From Rhodococcoides kyotonense (lineage in GTDB: Bacteria; Actinomycetota; Actinomycetes; Mycobacteriales; Mycobacteriaceae), in the NCBI RefSeq assembly GCF_001645385.1, contig NZ_LVHI01000023.1:236237-300236 (forward strand): DNA of 64,000 nucleotides, given 5' to 3'. The position numbers were made by a program, and so were the translations under genes. Shown here piece by piece: positions 1 to 7,892 of this stretch (within the stretch, counting starts at the first letter, position 1; every line of letters starts with the position of its first letter). The notes beneath the pieces were generated by a model that ran no database searches, had not been told where the DNA came from, and saw nothing but the letters and a program-made list of their open reading frames with translations.

Positions 1-312
1 GTCGACGCCGGTGGCGCGGCGCGCGTCGGCGAGGTCGCGTCGAACATCGGGTGGAGCCGCAGACACCTGGTCGGTAGGTTCGCCGCGGAGTTCGGGATCT
101 CGCCCAAGGATGCGGCGAGAATCGCCCGCTTCCACCGCTCGCACCGCCTGATGAAACGACCCGCCGTGCCTCGTCTGTCCGACATCGCGGCTTCATGCGG
201 CTACTACGACCAGGCACACATGGCCCGCGAATGGCGCGATCTCGCGGGCGTCTCGCCGTCGCAGTGGCGTCGGGACGAGAAGTTCTCATTCGTCCAAGAC
301 GAGGACGGGTGA
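1..312 (+). CDS. AraC-family regulator, C-terminal part (5' truncated by window edge)
   Basis: Frame 1 is open from the first base to a TGA at 310-312. The 103 visible residues form the paired helix-turn-helix DNA-binding domain of AraC/XylS regulators: a first HTH ('VGEVASNIGWSRRHLVGRF') and a second HTH ('LSDIAASCGYYDQAHMAREW') followed by the typical 'GVSPSQWRR' end. The sensory N-terminal half lies outside the window, so no ligand can be proposed. The VOC gene follows after 20 bp on the same strand and may be co-transcribed, a common pairing in actinomycetes. The family call is firm; the target genes are unknown. Confidence 0.85.
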   Translation, partial: VDAGGAARVGEVASNIGWSRRHLVGRFAAEFGISPKDAARIARFHRSHRLMKRPAVPRLSDIAASCGYYDQAHMAREWRDLAGVSPSQWRRDEKFSFVQDEDG

Positions 313-332
313 CCGGGGGAAGGATCGCAGTC

Positions 333-725
333 ATGACACAGGAAACAGGTACCGCAACCGCAATCTGGCCGTGCTTCGCCTACGCGGACGCGCGTGCCGC
401 CATCCGCTTCCTCGTCGACGTGTTCGGCTTCACCGAGGCGGCCGTGTACGGCGACGGTGACGTCGTCGAGCATGCCGAGCTCAGGTGGCCGGAAGGCGGC
501 GGCGTCATGCTCGGAAGCGCACGCGACGACTCTCCGCTCGATCCGGGCGTCGGGAACGTCTACGTCGTCACGGCCGACCCCGACGCCGTACTCGAACGGG
601 TCACCCGAGCCGGTGCCCGGGTGACCCGTCCGATGAAAGAAGAGGATTACGGCAGCCGCGGATTCACGTGTCGTGATCCCGAGGGCATCACGTGGAGCTT
701 CGGCACCTACGCCGGCACCCAGTGA
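333..725 (+). CDS. VOC (glyoxalase/bleomycin-resistance fold) family protein
   Basis: The product is 130 residues, the usual size of a single-chain VOC protein with two beta-alpha-beta-beta-beta modules. Recognisable elements are 'YADARAAIRFLVDVFGF' near the N terminus and 'DYGSRGFTCRDPEGITWSFGTY' near the C terminus, typical of PhnB/glyoxalase-like members. I chose the ATG at 333 because a purine-rich GGGGGAAGG lies 9-17 bp upstream; the frame extends further upstream but only through low-quality arginine-rich sequence. Substrate is unknown; relatives bind metals and small electrophiles or antibiotics. Its 3' end overlaps the convergent GST gene by 19 bp. Confidence 0.85.
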   Translation: MTQETGTATAIWPCFAYADARAAIRFLVDVFGFTEAAVYGDGDVVEHAELRWPEGGGVMLGSARDDSPLDPGVGNVYVVTADPDAVLERVTRAGARVTRPMKEEDYGSRGFTCRDPEGITWSFGTYAGTQ

Positions 726-1714
726 TCCGCCGGGACCTGCTCGTCCTTGCTGGGCGGATGCGGCGCGGTCCCGTCGCCGAACGGGCGTCCGCCGAGTGAT
801 TCGCGGCCGTGGGGCTCGAGCCACCCGTGCAGCTCGGGCCCCTTCGGTACGACGCCGGTGGGATTGATGTCGCTGTGCACGACGTAGTAGTGCCGCTTGA
901 TGTGGTCGAAGTCGACCGTGTCACCGAAGCCCGGGGTCTGGAACAGGTCGCGGGCGTAGTTCCACAGCGTCGGGATCTCGCTGAGCTTGCTGCGATTGCA
1001 CTTGAAGTGACCGTGGTAGACGGCGTCGAAACGCACGAGTGTCGTGAACAGACGTACGTCTGCTTCGGTGATCGTGTCGCCGACGAGGTATCGCTGGTCG
1101 CTGAGGCGGCCTGCGAGCCAGTCCAGGGCGTCGAACAGGCGGTCGTATGCCTTGTCGTACGCCTCCTGCGATCCGGCGAAGCCGCACCGGTAGACACCGT
1201 TGTTGACCTCGGTGAACACGCGCTGGGCCACGTCGTCGATCTCGCTGCGCAGCGCCTCGGGGTACAGATCGGGTGCACCGTCGCGGTGGTACTGCGTCCA
1301 TTCGGTGGAGAAGTCCAACGTGATCTGCGGGTAGTTGTTCGTGACGACCTGGCCGGTCGAGATCTCGACGATCGCGGGCACCGTGATGCCACGCGGGTAA
1401 TCGGGGAAACGGGCGAAGTAGGCGTCCTGCAGTCGCGGAATCTTCAGGACCGAGTCGACGCCACCCGGTTCCTCGTCGAAGTTCCAGCTGCGTTGGTCGT
1501 GCGTCGGGCCAGGGATGGCCAGGGAGATGGCGTCCTCGAGCCCGAGCAGGCGACGCACGATGATGGATCGATGCGCCCACGGGCATGCCCGTGCCGCGAC
1601 GAGGCGGTAGCGGCCCGCTTCGACGGGATACCCGTCGCGGCCGTCCGCGGTGATGCGGGTTTCGATGTAGTTGATGTCGCGTACGAATTCCTTGCCGTTC
1701 TCGACGTAGCTCAT
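707..1714 (-). CDS. Glutathionyl-hydroquinone-reductase-type (Xi class) glutathione S-transferase
   Basis: The product is 335 residues, matching the YqjG/ECM4 family. A catalytic CPWA motif lies at Cys44 ('ARACPWAHR'), followed by the family region 'ITVPAIVEISTGQVVTNNYPQI' and an all-helical GST C-terminal domain ('LVGDTITEADVRLFTTLVRFD'). Family enzymes reduce glutathionyl-(hydro)quinones through the active-site Cys. Actinomycetes usually lack glutathione, so a mycothiol-conjugate substrate is plausible, but that is inference. The gene overlaps the VOC gene tail to tail. It lies 4 bp downstream of the GNAT gene on the same strand, so the two are probably one transcription unit. Confidence 0.9.
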   Translation of the reverse strand: MSYVENGKEFVRDINYIETRITADGRDGYPVEAGRYRLVAARACPWAHRSIIVRRLLGLEDAISLAIPGPTHDQRSWNFDEEPGGVDSVLKIPRLQDAYFARFPDYPRGITVPAIVEISTGQVVTNNYPQITLDFSTEWTQYHRDGAPDLYPEALRSEIDDVAQRVFTEVNNGVYRCGFAGSQEAYDKAYDRLFDALDWLAGRLSDQRYLVGDTITEADVRLFTTLVRFDAVYHGHFKCNRSKLSEIPTLWNYARDLFQTPGFGDTVDFDHIKRHYYVVHSDINPTGVVPKGPELHGWLEPHGRESLGGRPFGDGTAPHPPSKDEQVPADHWVPA

Positions 1715-1718
1715 GAAT

Positions 1719-2465
1719 TCAACGTACGTCGACCGAGACGAGCACGCCCCACTCTTCGTACCCGAGCCTCGCGCCGAGGCGACGGGCCGTCGTGTTCTCC
1801 TCGTCGCATCGCCATTGCGGAATCATGCCCTCGTCGAACGCGTCGTTCGTCGCAAGACGAGCCACCACCTGAGCGTTGCCGCGTCGGCGCGCCGTCGGTG
1901 CCGTCAACACGCCGACGTCCGCGAGTACGCCCTCCCATTCGAGATACGCGGCCGCAGCGAGTGGCGCGGCGGATTCTGCGGGCCTGTCGTCGTCGAGCAG
2001 GGTGAACCAGGATCGCTTGCGGGTCAGATCGGCGGCGATGACGTCGTCGGGTGCGCATCGGCCTTCGAGGTCGAGCACCTGGCCGAGGTCGTGGGAGATC
2101 AAAGGGTCGTGTCGATCCAGCTCGGTACCGATGTCGCCCGCGAACGACAGTACGATCGGCCCGTGCGTCCGGCCGGGTGCCTCGCACGACGACGCCAGGG
2201 TTCCGCGTCGGGCAAGTTCGTCGTCCGACCTGTCGGCCGCCTCGGAGACAGCTGCTTCCGGCCCGACCAGGGCAGTGGCGTCGCCGAGACGAAGGAATGT
2301 GACCGACGTCGCCTCCGGGACGACGAGGGTGTGACGGCGTCCGTCACGCAGCGCAGAGTCGGCGAGCCCCAGGTGTCTGGACCATGCGAGGCGGATGATG
2401 TCGTGATGATGCGAATCCACCGGGTCCACGCTATCTCGAAGTTTTTCGCCCCCGACGTTTCGCAT
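1719..2465 (-). CDS. GNAT-family N-acetyltransferase
   Basis: The protein has 248 residues. The C-terminal third carries the acetyl-CoA-binding signature of GCN5-related transferases in FR47-like form: 'VGVLTAPTARRRGNAQVVARL' (the R-x-x-G-x-A loop), then 'RCDEENTTARRLGARLGYEEWG'. The N-terminal 150 residues are poorly conserved and probably hold the substrate-binding half. Translation is shown from ATG at 2465; an in-frame GTG at 2429 is an alternative start and would remove a weak N-terminal stretch. Substrate is unknown. It stands upstream of the GST gene in the same direction with 4 bp between them and is divergent from cspA. Confidence 0.75.
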   Translation of the reverse strand: MRNVGGEKLRDSVDPVDSHHHDIIRLAWSRHLGLADSALRDGRRHTLVVPEATSVTFLRLGDATALVGPEAAVSEAADRSDDELARRGTLASSCEAPGRTHGPIVLSFAGDIGTELDRHDPLISHDLGQVLDLEGRCAPDDVIAADLTRKRSWFTLLDDDRPAESAAPLAAAAYLEWEGVLADVGVLTAPTARRRGNAQVVARLATNDAFDEGMIPQWRCDEENTTARRLGARLGYEEWGVLVSVDVR

Positions 2466-2544
2466 GACTCAGAACAATGGCATGATCACGGATGAGATTG
2501 GAGCTTCGACGTGAAGGTCCAGCTCGCTACAGAAGGTTTACGGT

Positions 2545-2748
2545 ATGACGCAGGGCAGTGTTAAGTGGTTCAACGGCGAAAAGGGCTTCGGCTTCATCGA
2601 GCAGGACGGTGGCGGACCTGACGTGTTCGTTCACTACTCCGAGATCCAGGGAACTGGCTTCAAGACGCTCGACGAGGGTCAGCGCGTGGAGTTCGAGGTC
2701 GGCCAGGGTCAGAAGGGCCCCCAGGCAACGGGCGTTCGCGCTATCTGA
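2545..2748 (+). CDS. cspA: Cold-shock-domain protein (CspA family)
   Basis: A 67-residue single cold-shock domain with both RNA-binding motifs intact: RNP1 'KGFGFIEQD' and RNP2 'DVFVHYSEI'. It starts '[17 protein letters not shown]', the standard N terminus for actinobacterial CspA. The product is expected to bind single-stranded RNA or DNA and act as an RNA chaperone in the cytoplasm. An AAGG ribosome-binding site lies about 9 bp upstream of the ATG. A strong hairpin follows at 2815-2860. The gene is separate from the catabolic block that starts downstream on the other strand. Confidence 0.95.
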   Translation: MTQGSVKWFNGEKGFGFIEQDGGGPDVFVHYSEIQGTGFKTLDEGQRVEFEVGQGQKGPQATGVRAI

Positions 2749-2814
2749 TCCCCTTTCAGGGATCGCCAAACCCGGATTTTGCTGACGGCTCTACGCTGTC
2801 CCACTACCGGTGAC

Positions 2815-2860
2815 GAGAGGCCGGACACACGGAGAGAGATCTCCGAGTGTCCGGCCTCTC
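2815..2860. terminator. Perfect 14-bp hairpin, probable terminator of cspA
   Basis: GAGAGGCCGGACAC (2815-2828) is exactly complementary to 2847-2860. The 18-nt interior can pair further (GGAG 2831-2834 with CTCC 2841-2844). The downstream tail (GTTCGTT) is only weakly T-rich, as usual in high-GC actinomycetes. It lies 67 bp after the cspA stop and directly before the long palindromic element. Confidence 0.75.
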
Positions 2861-2866
2861 GTTCGT

Positions 2867-2942
2867 TAGGCGGCGTCGCTACACGTGCGCGCGAATGTAT
2901 AGAGGGCTATACATTCGCGCGCACGTGCGCCGAAGGCGCCTA
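2867..2942. repeat. Palindromic element, long form, copy 1
   Basis: The core is a 20-bp inverted repeat (2882-2901 against 2908-2927) around the loop GAGGGC. An outer layer (TAGGCGGCGTCGC on the left, GCGCCGAAGGCGCCTA on the right) makes it a nested palindrome bounded by TAG and CTA. Bases 2885-2943 are identical over 59 bp to 39089-39147. The right-hand CTA (2940-2942) is the TAG stop codon of the Rieske gene read on the minus strand. Four other copies lie in this window, all just 3' of genes. Its role is not known to me; terminator, RNA-stabilising element or small mobile repeat are all possible. Confidence 0.9.
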
Positions 2943-4319
2943 CTCGCCGATCCACTCCGCGAGAAGGTGATGAATGTGTCTGATCTTCAATTCCTGGTAC
3001 CGGGCGAGGGGGATGGTCTTCGCCTGCGTCGTCTTCAGCCCTCGCTGAACCTTCGGCATGTTGTAGGCATCCTGGTCGAACACCCGGGCCGAACTTCCAA
3101 GAATCGTTGCCTCCAACCATGATTGGTCGGGGTCGAGCCATTGGGTCTTGGCCGGCTTCGGCCGTTCACCCTTGAACGGCCCGAGGAGGTAAACGTCCAT
3201 GATCGACGTTTCGTGATCGTCGCCGTTGGGCCGAAACCGGTACACGATTCGTTGGTAGGCGCCCCACGGATGAAAGTTCGGGAACACCGTGTAGTAGATG
3301 CTGTCGAGTGACTCGGCGTCGGACATGTTGTCCGCCTTGACATCTCCGATGACGTCGCGCAGTCCTTCGCGGGCCAGCATGCCCGACATCTCGCGAGCGG
3401 TCACGCCGTCCGGAAGCGTCACCATGGGATCTTCGTCGATACGGGCGTCGACCATCGAGTCGAACATTTCCTGCTCGGTGGGGACGAAGTTGATGTGGGG
3501 GCTCGGGACTCCGTTGGCGGTGATGCCGCGGTTGAAGTTTCCCCAGCTGTCGTACTGGCTGTTGGAGTCCCCGGTCCCGACGACGCGTTGAGGATGCGTG
3601 GTGATCACGTGAAACGCTTCGGAGAACGCCTCCTGCGCGATTTTCCAGTTCGCCTGGATGACCTGAGCGACGTGGGCTTGGATGTACCGATCCTCGAGTG
3701 GCCACGCCTCGAAGTGCTTGCCGAGATCCCCTAGAAAGCTGTCGAGCGATTCGGATTCGGGGTCCATGTTGATGAACACGAAGCCGCCCCAGGTGCCGAC
3801 CTTCACCTGCGGAAGGTCCATCTTCCCCTGATCGACCTGTGGAAAGTCCCAGGCGCACGTCATCGACTTCAGGGTCCCGTCGAAGTTCCACGCGAAACCG
3901 TGGAACGGACAACGTATTTCGTTACCTGCAGGTCCGGCCTCCTCGCGTAGCGTTCGTCCGCGGTGCAGGCAGGAGTTGTAGAACGCGCGGATGCTCATGT
4001 CCTTGCCGCGCACGATGAGGATGGACTTCTCGCAGATCTCGTAGACGAGTGTGTCGCCGGGCTCGGGAATCTCCTCCTCGCGGCACGCCATCTGCCACAC
4101 CTTGTACCACACGCGGTCTCGTTCGAGCTCGTGATATCTGCGGCTGATGTAGCGCGAGACCGGTACGAAATTCTGGTCCTCGTAGAGGTCGTGGCTTTCT
4201 TCGCGCAGGATGGGCGGAACCGGGTGGGTGTCGGTGTCGAGAAGGCGTTGGTAGCCCATTCCGTTCTCGATGAATCCGTCGTCGGTCCCCGACGGCGGGC
4301 GATCCTCGATATCGGTCAC
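2940..4319 (-). CDS. Rieske non-haem iron oxygenase, alpha subunit
   Basis: The protein has 459 residues. The N-terminal Rieske [2Fe-2S] domain has ligands Cys117/His119 ('CLHRG') and Cys137/His140 ('CPFHGF'). The C-terminal SRPBCC catalytic domain has the mononuclear iron ligands His237 and His242 in 'EAFSEAFHVITTHPQ'. The residue three before His237, usually the bridging Asp, is Glu234 here. The family inserts oxygen into aromatic or other cyclic substrates using electrons from a reductase or ferredoxin; no such partner gene is visible in the window. The start overlaps the upstream small gene by 4 bp (ATGA), so the two are probably co-translated. The stop codon comes from the palindromic repeat. 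Substrate unknown. Confidence 0.92.
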   Translation of the reverse strand: MTDIEDRPPSGTDDGFIENGMGYQRLLDTDTHPVPPILREESHDLYEDQNFVPVSRYISRRYHELERDRVWYKVWQMACREEEIPEPGDTLVYEICEKSILIVRGKDMSIRAFYNSCLHRGRTLREEAGPAGNEIRCPFHGFAWNFDGTLKSMTCAWDFPQVDQGKMDLPQVKVGTWGGFVFINMDPESESLDSFLGDLGKHFEAWPLEDRYIQAHVAQVIQANWKIAQEAFSEAFHVITTHPQRVVGTGDSNSQYDSWGNFNRGITANGVPSPHINFVPTEQEMFDSMVDARIDEDPMVTLPDGVTAREMSGMLAREGLRDVIGDVKADNMSDAESLDSIYYTVFPNFHPWGAYQRIVYRFRPNGDDHETSIMDVYLLGPFKGERPKPAKTQWLDPDQSWLEATILGSSARVFDQDAYNMPKVQRGLKTTQAKTIPLARYQELKIRHIHHLLAEWIGE

Positions 4320-4621
4320 AGCTTGCCTCCCTTGTCCAGCGCCGCGGCGCGGGCTTCCTCGGCGAGTTTGTCGGCTTGCATCTTCTCCAGTAGCTTCGCG
4401 GCTCCCATGAAGCGGCGGTTCTGGGTGATCGGAATAGGTTCTCGTGGACCGAGTCCCACCCAGCGCGCCAGTTCGGGATCGACGGCTTTCACCTCACCGT
4501 GCAGGTACCTGCCCTCGGGGTCGAACGTTCCGGTTCGTCCGTCGCGAGTGGTCACCAAGACGTTGAAATCGTCGTCGAATTCGTAGATCGCGTGGCTCAT
4601 CGGATGCTTGATCTGTCGCAT
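4316..4621 (-). CDS. Small conserved-looking partner of the Rieske oxygenase, function unknown
   Basis: A 101-residue charged soluble protein with no signal peptide or membrane segment. The N-terminal half ('YEFDDDFNVLVTTRDGRTGTF') looks like a small beta-sheet unit and the C-terminal half is a helical Lys/Glu/Ala tail. I do not recognise a family and see no cysteine motif, so it is not a ferredoxin. AAGGAG 8 bp before the ATG at 4621 fixes the start. It is translationally coupled to the Rieske gene by a 4-bp overlap, which suggests a dedicated accessory or small-subunit role; that is inference from context only. Confidence 0.7.
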   Translation of the reverse strand: MRQIKHPMSHAIYEFDDDFNVLVTTRDGRTGTFDPEGRYLHGEVKAVDPELARWVGLGPREPIPITQNRRFMGAAKLLEKMQADKLAEEARAAALDKGGKL

Positions 4622-4720
4622 CGCGGTTCTCCTTGAAGCGGGGCTGAGGCCTTACTTAACGTCGAATGCACTTACTGTAACAGCGGCACGTGACCGCAGA
4701 CACATATTTCTTGAATTGGA

Positions 4721-5482
4721 CTACATAAAGCCCTGCGGTCGAGCGGCCCAGCGCACGGCACCTGCCACCAGGCGCCGGTACACCGGATCGCCGAGGGTGG
4801 CCGCCGAGTCTCCGGGCTGCAGGTAGACCAGACGGCTTCGACCGTTGGTTTTCGTCCACCCGCACAGCGACGAACCGGGCTCGTGATGCCACCCCTCGCG
4901 TTCACCACGCCTGCCGGCCATGGCGAGCGCGGTGGACCAGTGCACGGCGTCGGTCATCTCGGCGTCACTACGCAGCAGGGGCGTCACGTCGTCCTCGAAC
5001 ACCTGGCAGAGGTACGTCTCGTCGACGATGTCGAAGGTCGGGGGGATTCCCTCGACGACCGGGTGCGACGCATCCGCAACCGAAATTCGTTGGGGTACGT
5101 CGAGTCGGTAGCCGGAATCGGGTTCGTCGATTCCGCGAACGACGCCCGGTCGATAGAGATATTTGCCCCCCACGAATTCCGACCACCCCTCCCAGGTCGC
5201 CCACGACGCGATGGCGTGGTGCAGGACCACGTATCCCAGTCCCGTCGTCGGTGCCGACGCGATCGCGTCGCGTAACGCAGCGGGGGGATCGGACGGTTCG
5301 GGCAGTGTCCCCGGCATGTCGTAGTGGAGGCAGACGTCGAAAGTCGTCAGCTCGGTGGGCCCGAGGGCGACGTCGGGATGTTCGAACCAGGTGACGTCAC
5401 CGGGCAGAGACTCCAGCAGGGCAGCGAAGGCGTCGCGGTCGAACGAATGCCCTCCGGTGAATGCGGCGATGCGCATGGACAC
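4721..5482 (-). CDS. ThuA-like (trehalose-utilisation / class I glutamine-amidotransferase-like fold) protein, copy 1
   Basis: A 253-residue protein of the ThuA superfamily: N-terminal 'MRIAAFTGGHSFDRDAFAALL', central 'TGLGYVVLHHAIASWATWEGW' and C-terminal 'VYRRLVAGAVRWAA'. ThuA proteins are linked to disaccharide or 3-keto-sugar metabolism in several bacteria, but most are uncharacterised. A second, divergent ThuA-like protein lies at 10079-10882, so the locus holds two. The upstream region carries CAAGTTACT (5518-5526), a sequence also present in the promoter at 12518-12526. ATG at 5482 is used; an ATG two codons later is an alternative. Exact activity unknown. Confidence 0.8.
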   Translation of the reverse strand: MSMRIAAFTGGHSFDRDAFAALLESLPGDVTWFEHPDVALGPTELTTFDVCLHYDMPGTLPEPSDPPAALRDAIASAPTTGLGYVVLHHAIASWATWEGWSEFVGGKYLYRPGVVRGIDEPDSGYRLDVPQRISVADASHPVVEGIPPTFDIVDETYLCQVFEDDVTPLLRSDAEMTDAVHWSTALAMAGRRGEREGWHHEPGSSLCGWTKTNGRSRLVYLQPGDSAATLGDPVYRRLVAGAVRWAARPQGFM

Positions 5483-5552
5483 ACTCCAGAACTCGACAGA
5501 ACAACTGTGGTTGCAGTCAAGTTACTCGAATGCACCGGCGTGAGCGGCTGTT

Positions 5553-6269
5553 TCAGCGACCCACGATCATCTTCGAACACACGTCGTTGATCGCGGCGCG
5601 CAGACGCGGTGTGGAGATGTTCGACAGTGGCCCGCCCTCGATGCGCAGAGGCTGAATGGCGATCGTGGTTCCGATCATCGTCCGAACTCGCAACGATCGC
5701 GCGGCCTGCTGGGCGGCCGCTGCCCGCTTGTTCGACGGGATCTCGACGGCAGGGAAGTAGTCGAACGCCCGTCGGATATGGCGCTCCATGTACTCCTTGG
5801 TCAGCAGGCGTGTCCCGGGAGTGGCTCCGCCCGCGATCTGGAGAAACAGCATGCGCGACGCGTTCGGATGTTCCGCGGTCCAGTCCCACACCGCATCGAT
5901 GACGGCACGGAACGAGTCCGCGTCGGCGTCCACGTCGTCGGGCCTGGTGTTCTGTGCGGCGGCCGAGCTCGCGTCCATCGCGTAGCCGAGAGCGCTCTCG
6001 AACAGTTCTTCCTTGCTCGAGAAGTGGTAGTAGACCGCGGTCGCCACCATGCCTGCTGCTTCGGCGATCTCCTGGATCGACGCCTCGGCGAACCCTTTCG
6101 TCGAGAACACTCGAACGGCGGCCTGGACGATGAGATGCCGACGGGACGGCCGATGGGCGGAATTCTTGGTCGATGCAGCAGGCGCGGGGTCGGCAGGCAT
6201 CGGTTCGTCGCCGAATTCGTCGTCGACCTGCGTCGCGAGATCCTCGTCGACAGCTTTCCGTCGCGCCAC
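5553..6269 (-). CDS. TetR-family transcriptional regulator (A of a divergent pair)
   Basis: A 238-residue TetR protein with an acidic N-terminal extension of about 36 residues, then the HTH at roughly residues 44-90 ('SIQEIAEAAGMVATAVYYHFSSKEEL'). The C-terminal ligand domain is unassigned. It is transcribed divergently from a second TetR gene at 6406, and both share 'AHRPSRR' just before the HTH and the 'AVYYH-x-x-SK' recognition-helix end, so they look like paralogues. It probably controls part of the surrounding catabolic genes; ligand unknown. The coding end lies 70 bp from the start of the ThuA gene, which runs in the same direction. Confidence 0.9.
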   Translation of the reverse strand: MARRKAVDEDLATQVDDEFGDEPMPADPAPAASTKNSAHRPSRRHLIVQAAVRVFSTKGFAEASIQEIAEAAGMVATAVYYHFSSKEELFESALGYAMDASSAAAQNTRPDDVDADADSFRAVIDAVWDWTAEHPNASRMLFLQIAGGATPGTRLLTKEYMERHIRRAFDYFPAVEIPSNKRAAAAQQAARSLRVRTMIGTTIAIQPLRIEGGPLSNISTPRLRAAINDVCSKMIVGR

Positions 6270-6386
6270 AGCGTGCTCCCGTTCTCGTCGGCCCCTCGGG
6301 TGGGTCCATCCTCACACACCACGTCCACGGGTCGGGCGACCTGTTCGCGACGAGAAGCGGGTCGCCCACCGCCGGGCCGACACCCT

Positions 6387-6414
6387 GCCTGTCATGATCT
6401 AGGTCATGACAGGC
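6387..6414. promoter_or_regulatory. Candidate TetR operator overlapping the start codon of the 6406 gene
   Basis: GCCTGTCATGA (6387-6397) and TCATGACAGGC (6404-6414) form a perfect 11-bp inverted repeat around TCTAGG. Its size and symmetry fit a TetR-dimer site. The ATG at 6406 lies inside the right arm, so a bound repressor would cover the translation start or the promoter of a leaderless transcript. No binding is shown; inferred from position and symmetry. Confidence 0.65.
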
Positions 6415-7047
6415 AAGAAGGGGACGGCGAGGAGCACCGGTAAGGCCTCGGAGGACGGGAGCGTCAAACGTGCCGCCCACCGGCCGTCGCGTCGCGAGAT
6501 GGTGATCGACGCTGCTATGCATCTGTATTCGGTGCGGTCCATCGAGGACGTGACGGTGGCCGACATCGCTGCCGAGGCACAGATGACCTCCGCCGCTGTC
6601 TACTACCACTACCCGTCGAAGGACGACGTCCTTCTCGGTGGGCTTCGCCTGTATTCGGAGGGTCTGCTCGACGAATTACGCCGTCGGATCGACAGCGACG
6701 ACTCGGCTTCTCTGGGCGACGTCATCGTCGGGCTGCTCGAATGGACGGATCAACATCGCCCGGCGTCGCTCGTGTACTTCGTGCACTCACCCGGGTGGAG
6801 CTTGTCCATCGAGTCTCTTCGTCGGAGTGTTCGTTTGGCTGTGCTGAATTTGTTCATGGCGGAACTGCGCACCCGGCACGGGATCACGGTTCGGGCGAAA
6901 CAGGCTGCAGCCGCGACCGCGTTGTCGAGTCTGTTGGAAGTGTCGATGTCGTCCTGGCTCACCGAGGACGCGGTACTGGCCAACCTCGGGCGCAGACGGT
7001 TCTCGGACGAAGTGCGCGACGTGGCGGCCGACATCGCAAGCCTGTGA
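6406..7047 (+). CDS. TetR-family transcriptional regulator (B of a divergent pair)
   Basis: A 213-residue TetR protein: basic N-terminal tail, HTH at about residues 32-75 ('VTVADIAAEAQMTSAAVYYHYPSKDDV'), then a helical ligand-binding domain. Its start codon lies inside the perfect palindrome at 6387-6414, which predicts tight autoregulation, and no clear ribosome-binding site precedes it, which would suit a leaderless mRNA. It is related to the divergent TetR at 5553-6269. The genes that follow on this strand (phosphatase, SDR, lipoamide dehydrogenase, ThuA) are natural candidate targets. The ligand cannot be deduced. Confidence 0.92.
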   Translation: MTGKKGTARSTGKASEDGSVKRAAHRPSRREMVIDAAMHLYSVRSIEDVTVADIAAEAQMTSAAVYYHYPSKDDVLLGGLRLYSEGLLDELRRRIDSDDSASLGDVIVGLLEWTDQHRPASLVYFVHSPGWSLSIESLRRSVRLAVLNLFMAELRTRHGITVRAKQAAAATALSSLLEVSMSSWLTEDAVLANLGRRRFSDEVRDVAADIASL

Positions 7048-7115
7048 CGGGGCCTGCGAAGAAAATTTCTCCCAAGTATCTTTAGACCGACGATAGTTTG
7101 TGGTTGACTCGGACC

Positions 7116-7823
7116 ATGCTCAGTCAGCCGCGCGCTCGGTCCATCGACCTCGACAACCCGTTCGCCCCGTTGAACGGTCTGTGCGAGCTGGTGCTCGTGC
7201 GTCACGGCGAGCAGAAGTTGAGCAAGGATCTCAGCGCAGGCGAGACCGTCGACCCGCCGCTGTCCGAGCTCGGTGAGCGTCAGGTCGACGCCGTGGCCGA
7301 GCGATTGGCTGCAGCCCGTGTGGACGCCGTCTACAGTTCACCGTTGAGTCGTGCACTGCGCACCGGAACCGCGATTGCGGAACGTCACGGGCTGACCCCG
7401 TTCGTCCGCTCCGAACTCGTGGAATACGAAGCGTGGCAGAGATTTCCGGCCGACCGATCCCCGTTCGAGGTCCTGCCGCACGACGAGATCGCCGCGATAT
7501 TCCGTGACCACATTCGAACGCGGCGGTACGAGGTCTTCCCGTACGCCGAGGACGCCCAGGCGTTCCGCGAGCGTGTGCTCGGCGTCGTGGAAACGATCGT
7601 GGACGATCACCTCGGTGAACGTGTCGTGGTGACGTGTCACGGAGGCGTCATCAACGCGGTGCTCGCCCACGCGCTCGGCAGCGGTCTCGACATGCCGGTG
7701 CGGGTCCACCACACGTCGTTGAGCGTCGTTCGCGGCGCCGACACTCGTCGCGCCGTCCAGTCGGTCAACGACTTCACGCACGTGCTCGACTTCCAGACCC
7801 ATGTCGGAATCATGAATCAGTAA
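7116..7823 (+). CDS. Histidine phosphatase superfamily protein, copy 1
   Basis: A 235-residue protein with the phosphohistidine loop 'LVLVRHGE', the 'SSPLSRALRTGTAIAERHGL' helix and the second catalytic histidine in 'VVTCHGGVINAVLAHALG', so the branch-1 phosphatase core is complete. Members remove phosphate from small molecules such as sugar phosphates or phosphoglycerate through a covalent phosphohistidine. A second member of similar type is at 15384-15983. Two such phosphatases beside phosphohistidine-swivel transferases suggest that phosphorylated pathway intermediates are processed here (inference). ATG 7116 is preferred over an in-frame ATG at 7098. Confidence 0.85.
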   Translation: MLSQPRARSIDLDNPFAPLNGLCELVLVRHGEQKLSKDLSAGETVDPPLSELGERQVDAVAERLAAARVDAVYSSPLSRALRTGTAIAERHGLTPFVRSELVEYEAWQRFPADRSPFEVLPHDEIAAIFRDHIRTRRYEVFPYAEDAQAFRERVLGVVETIVDDHLGERVVVTCHGGVINAVLAHALGSGLDMPVRVHHTSLSVVRGADTRRAVQSVNDFTHVLDFQTHVGIMNQ

Positions 7824-7892
7824 CCGCCGCAACACCGCACACGAACTTTCGACACCGGCGCCCAGCGCCCACAGCAGCCAAGGAGTCATCAC

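Noticed and set aside
204..824. Minus-strand 206-codon frame over the VOC gene
   Set aside because: Antisense shadow of a well-supported VOC gene with no recognisable domain.
2847..3141. Short frames encoding 'ARECIEGYTFARTC'-like peptides around the palindromic elements
   Set aside because: These are translations of the repeat itself, recurring wherever the element occurs in both orientations; no ribosome-binding sites or independent conservation.
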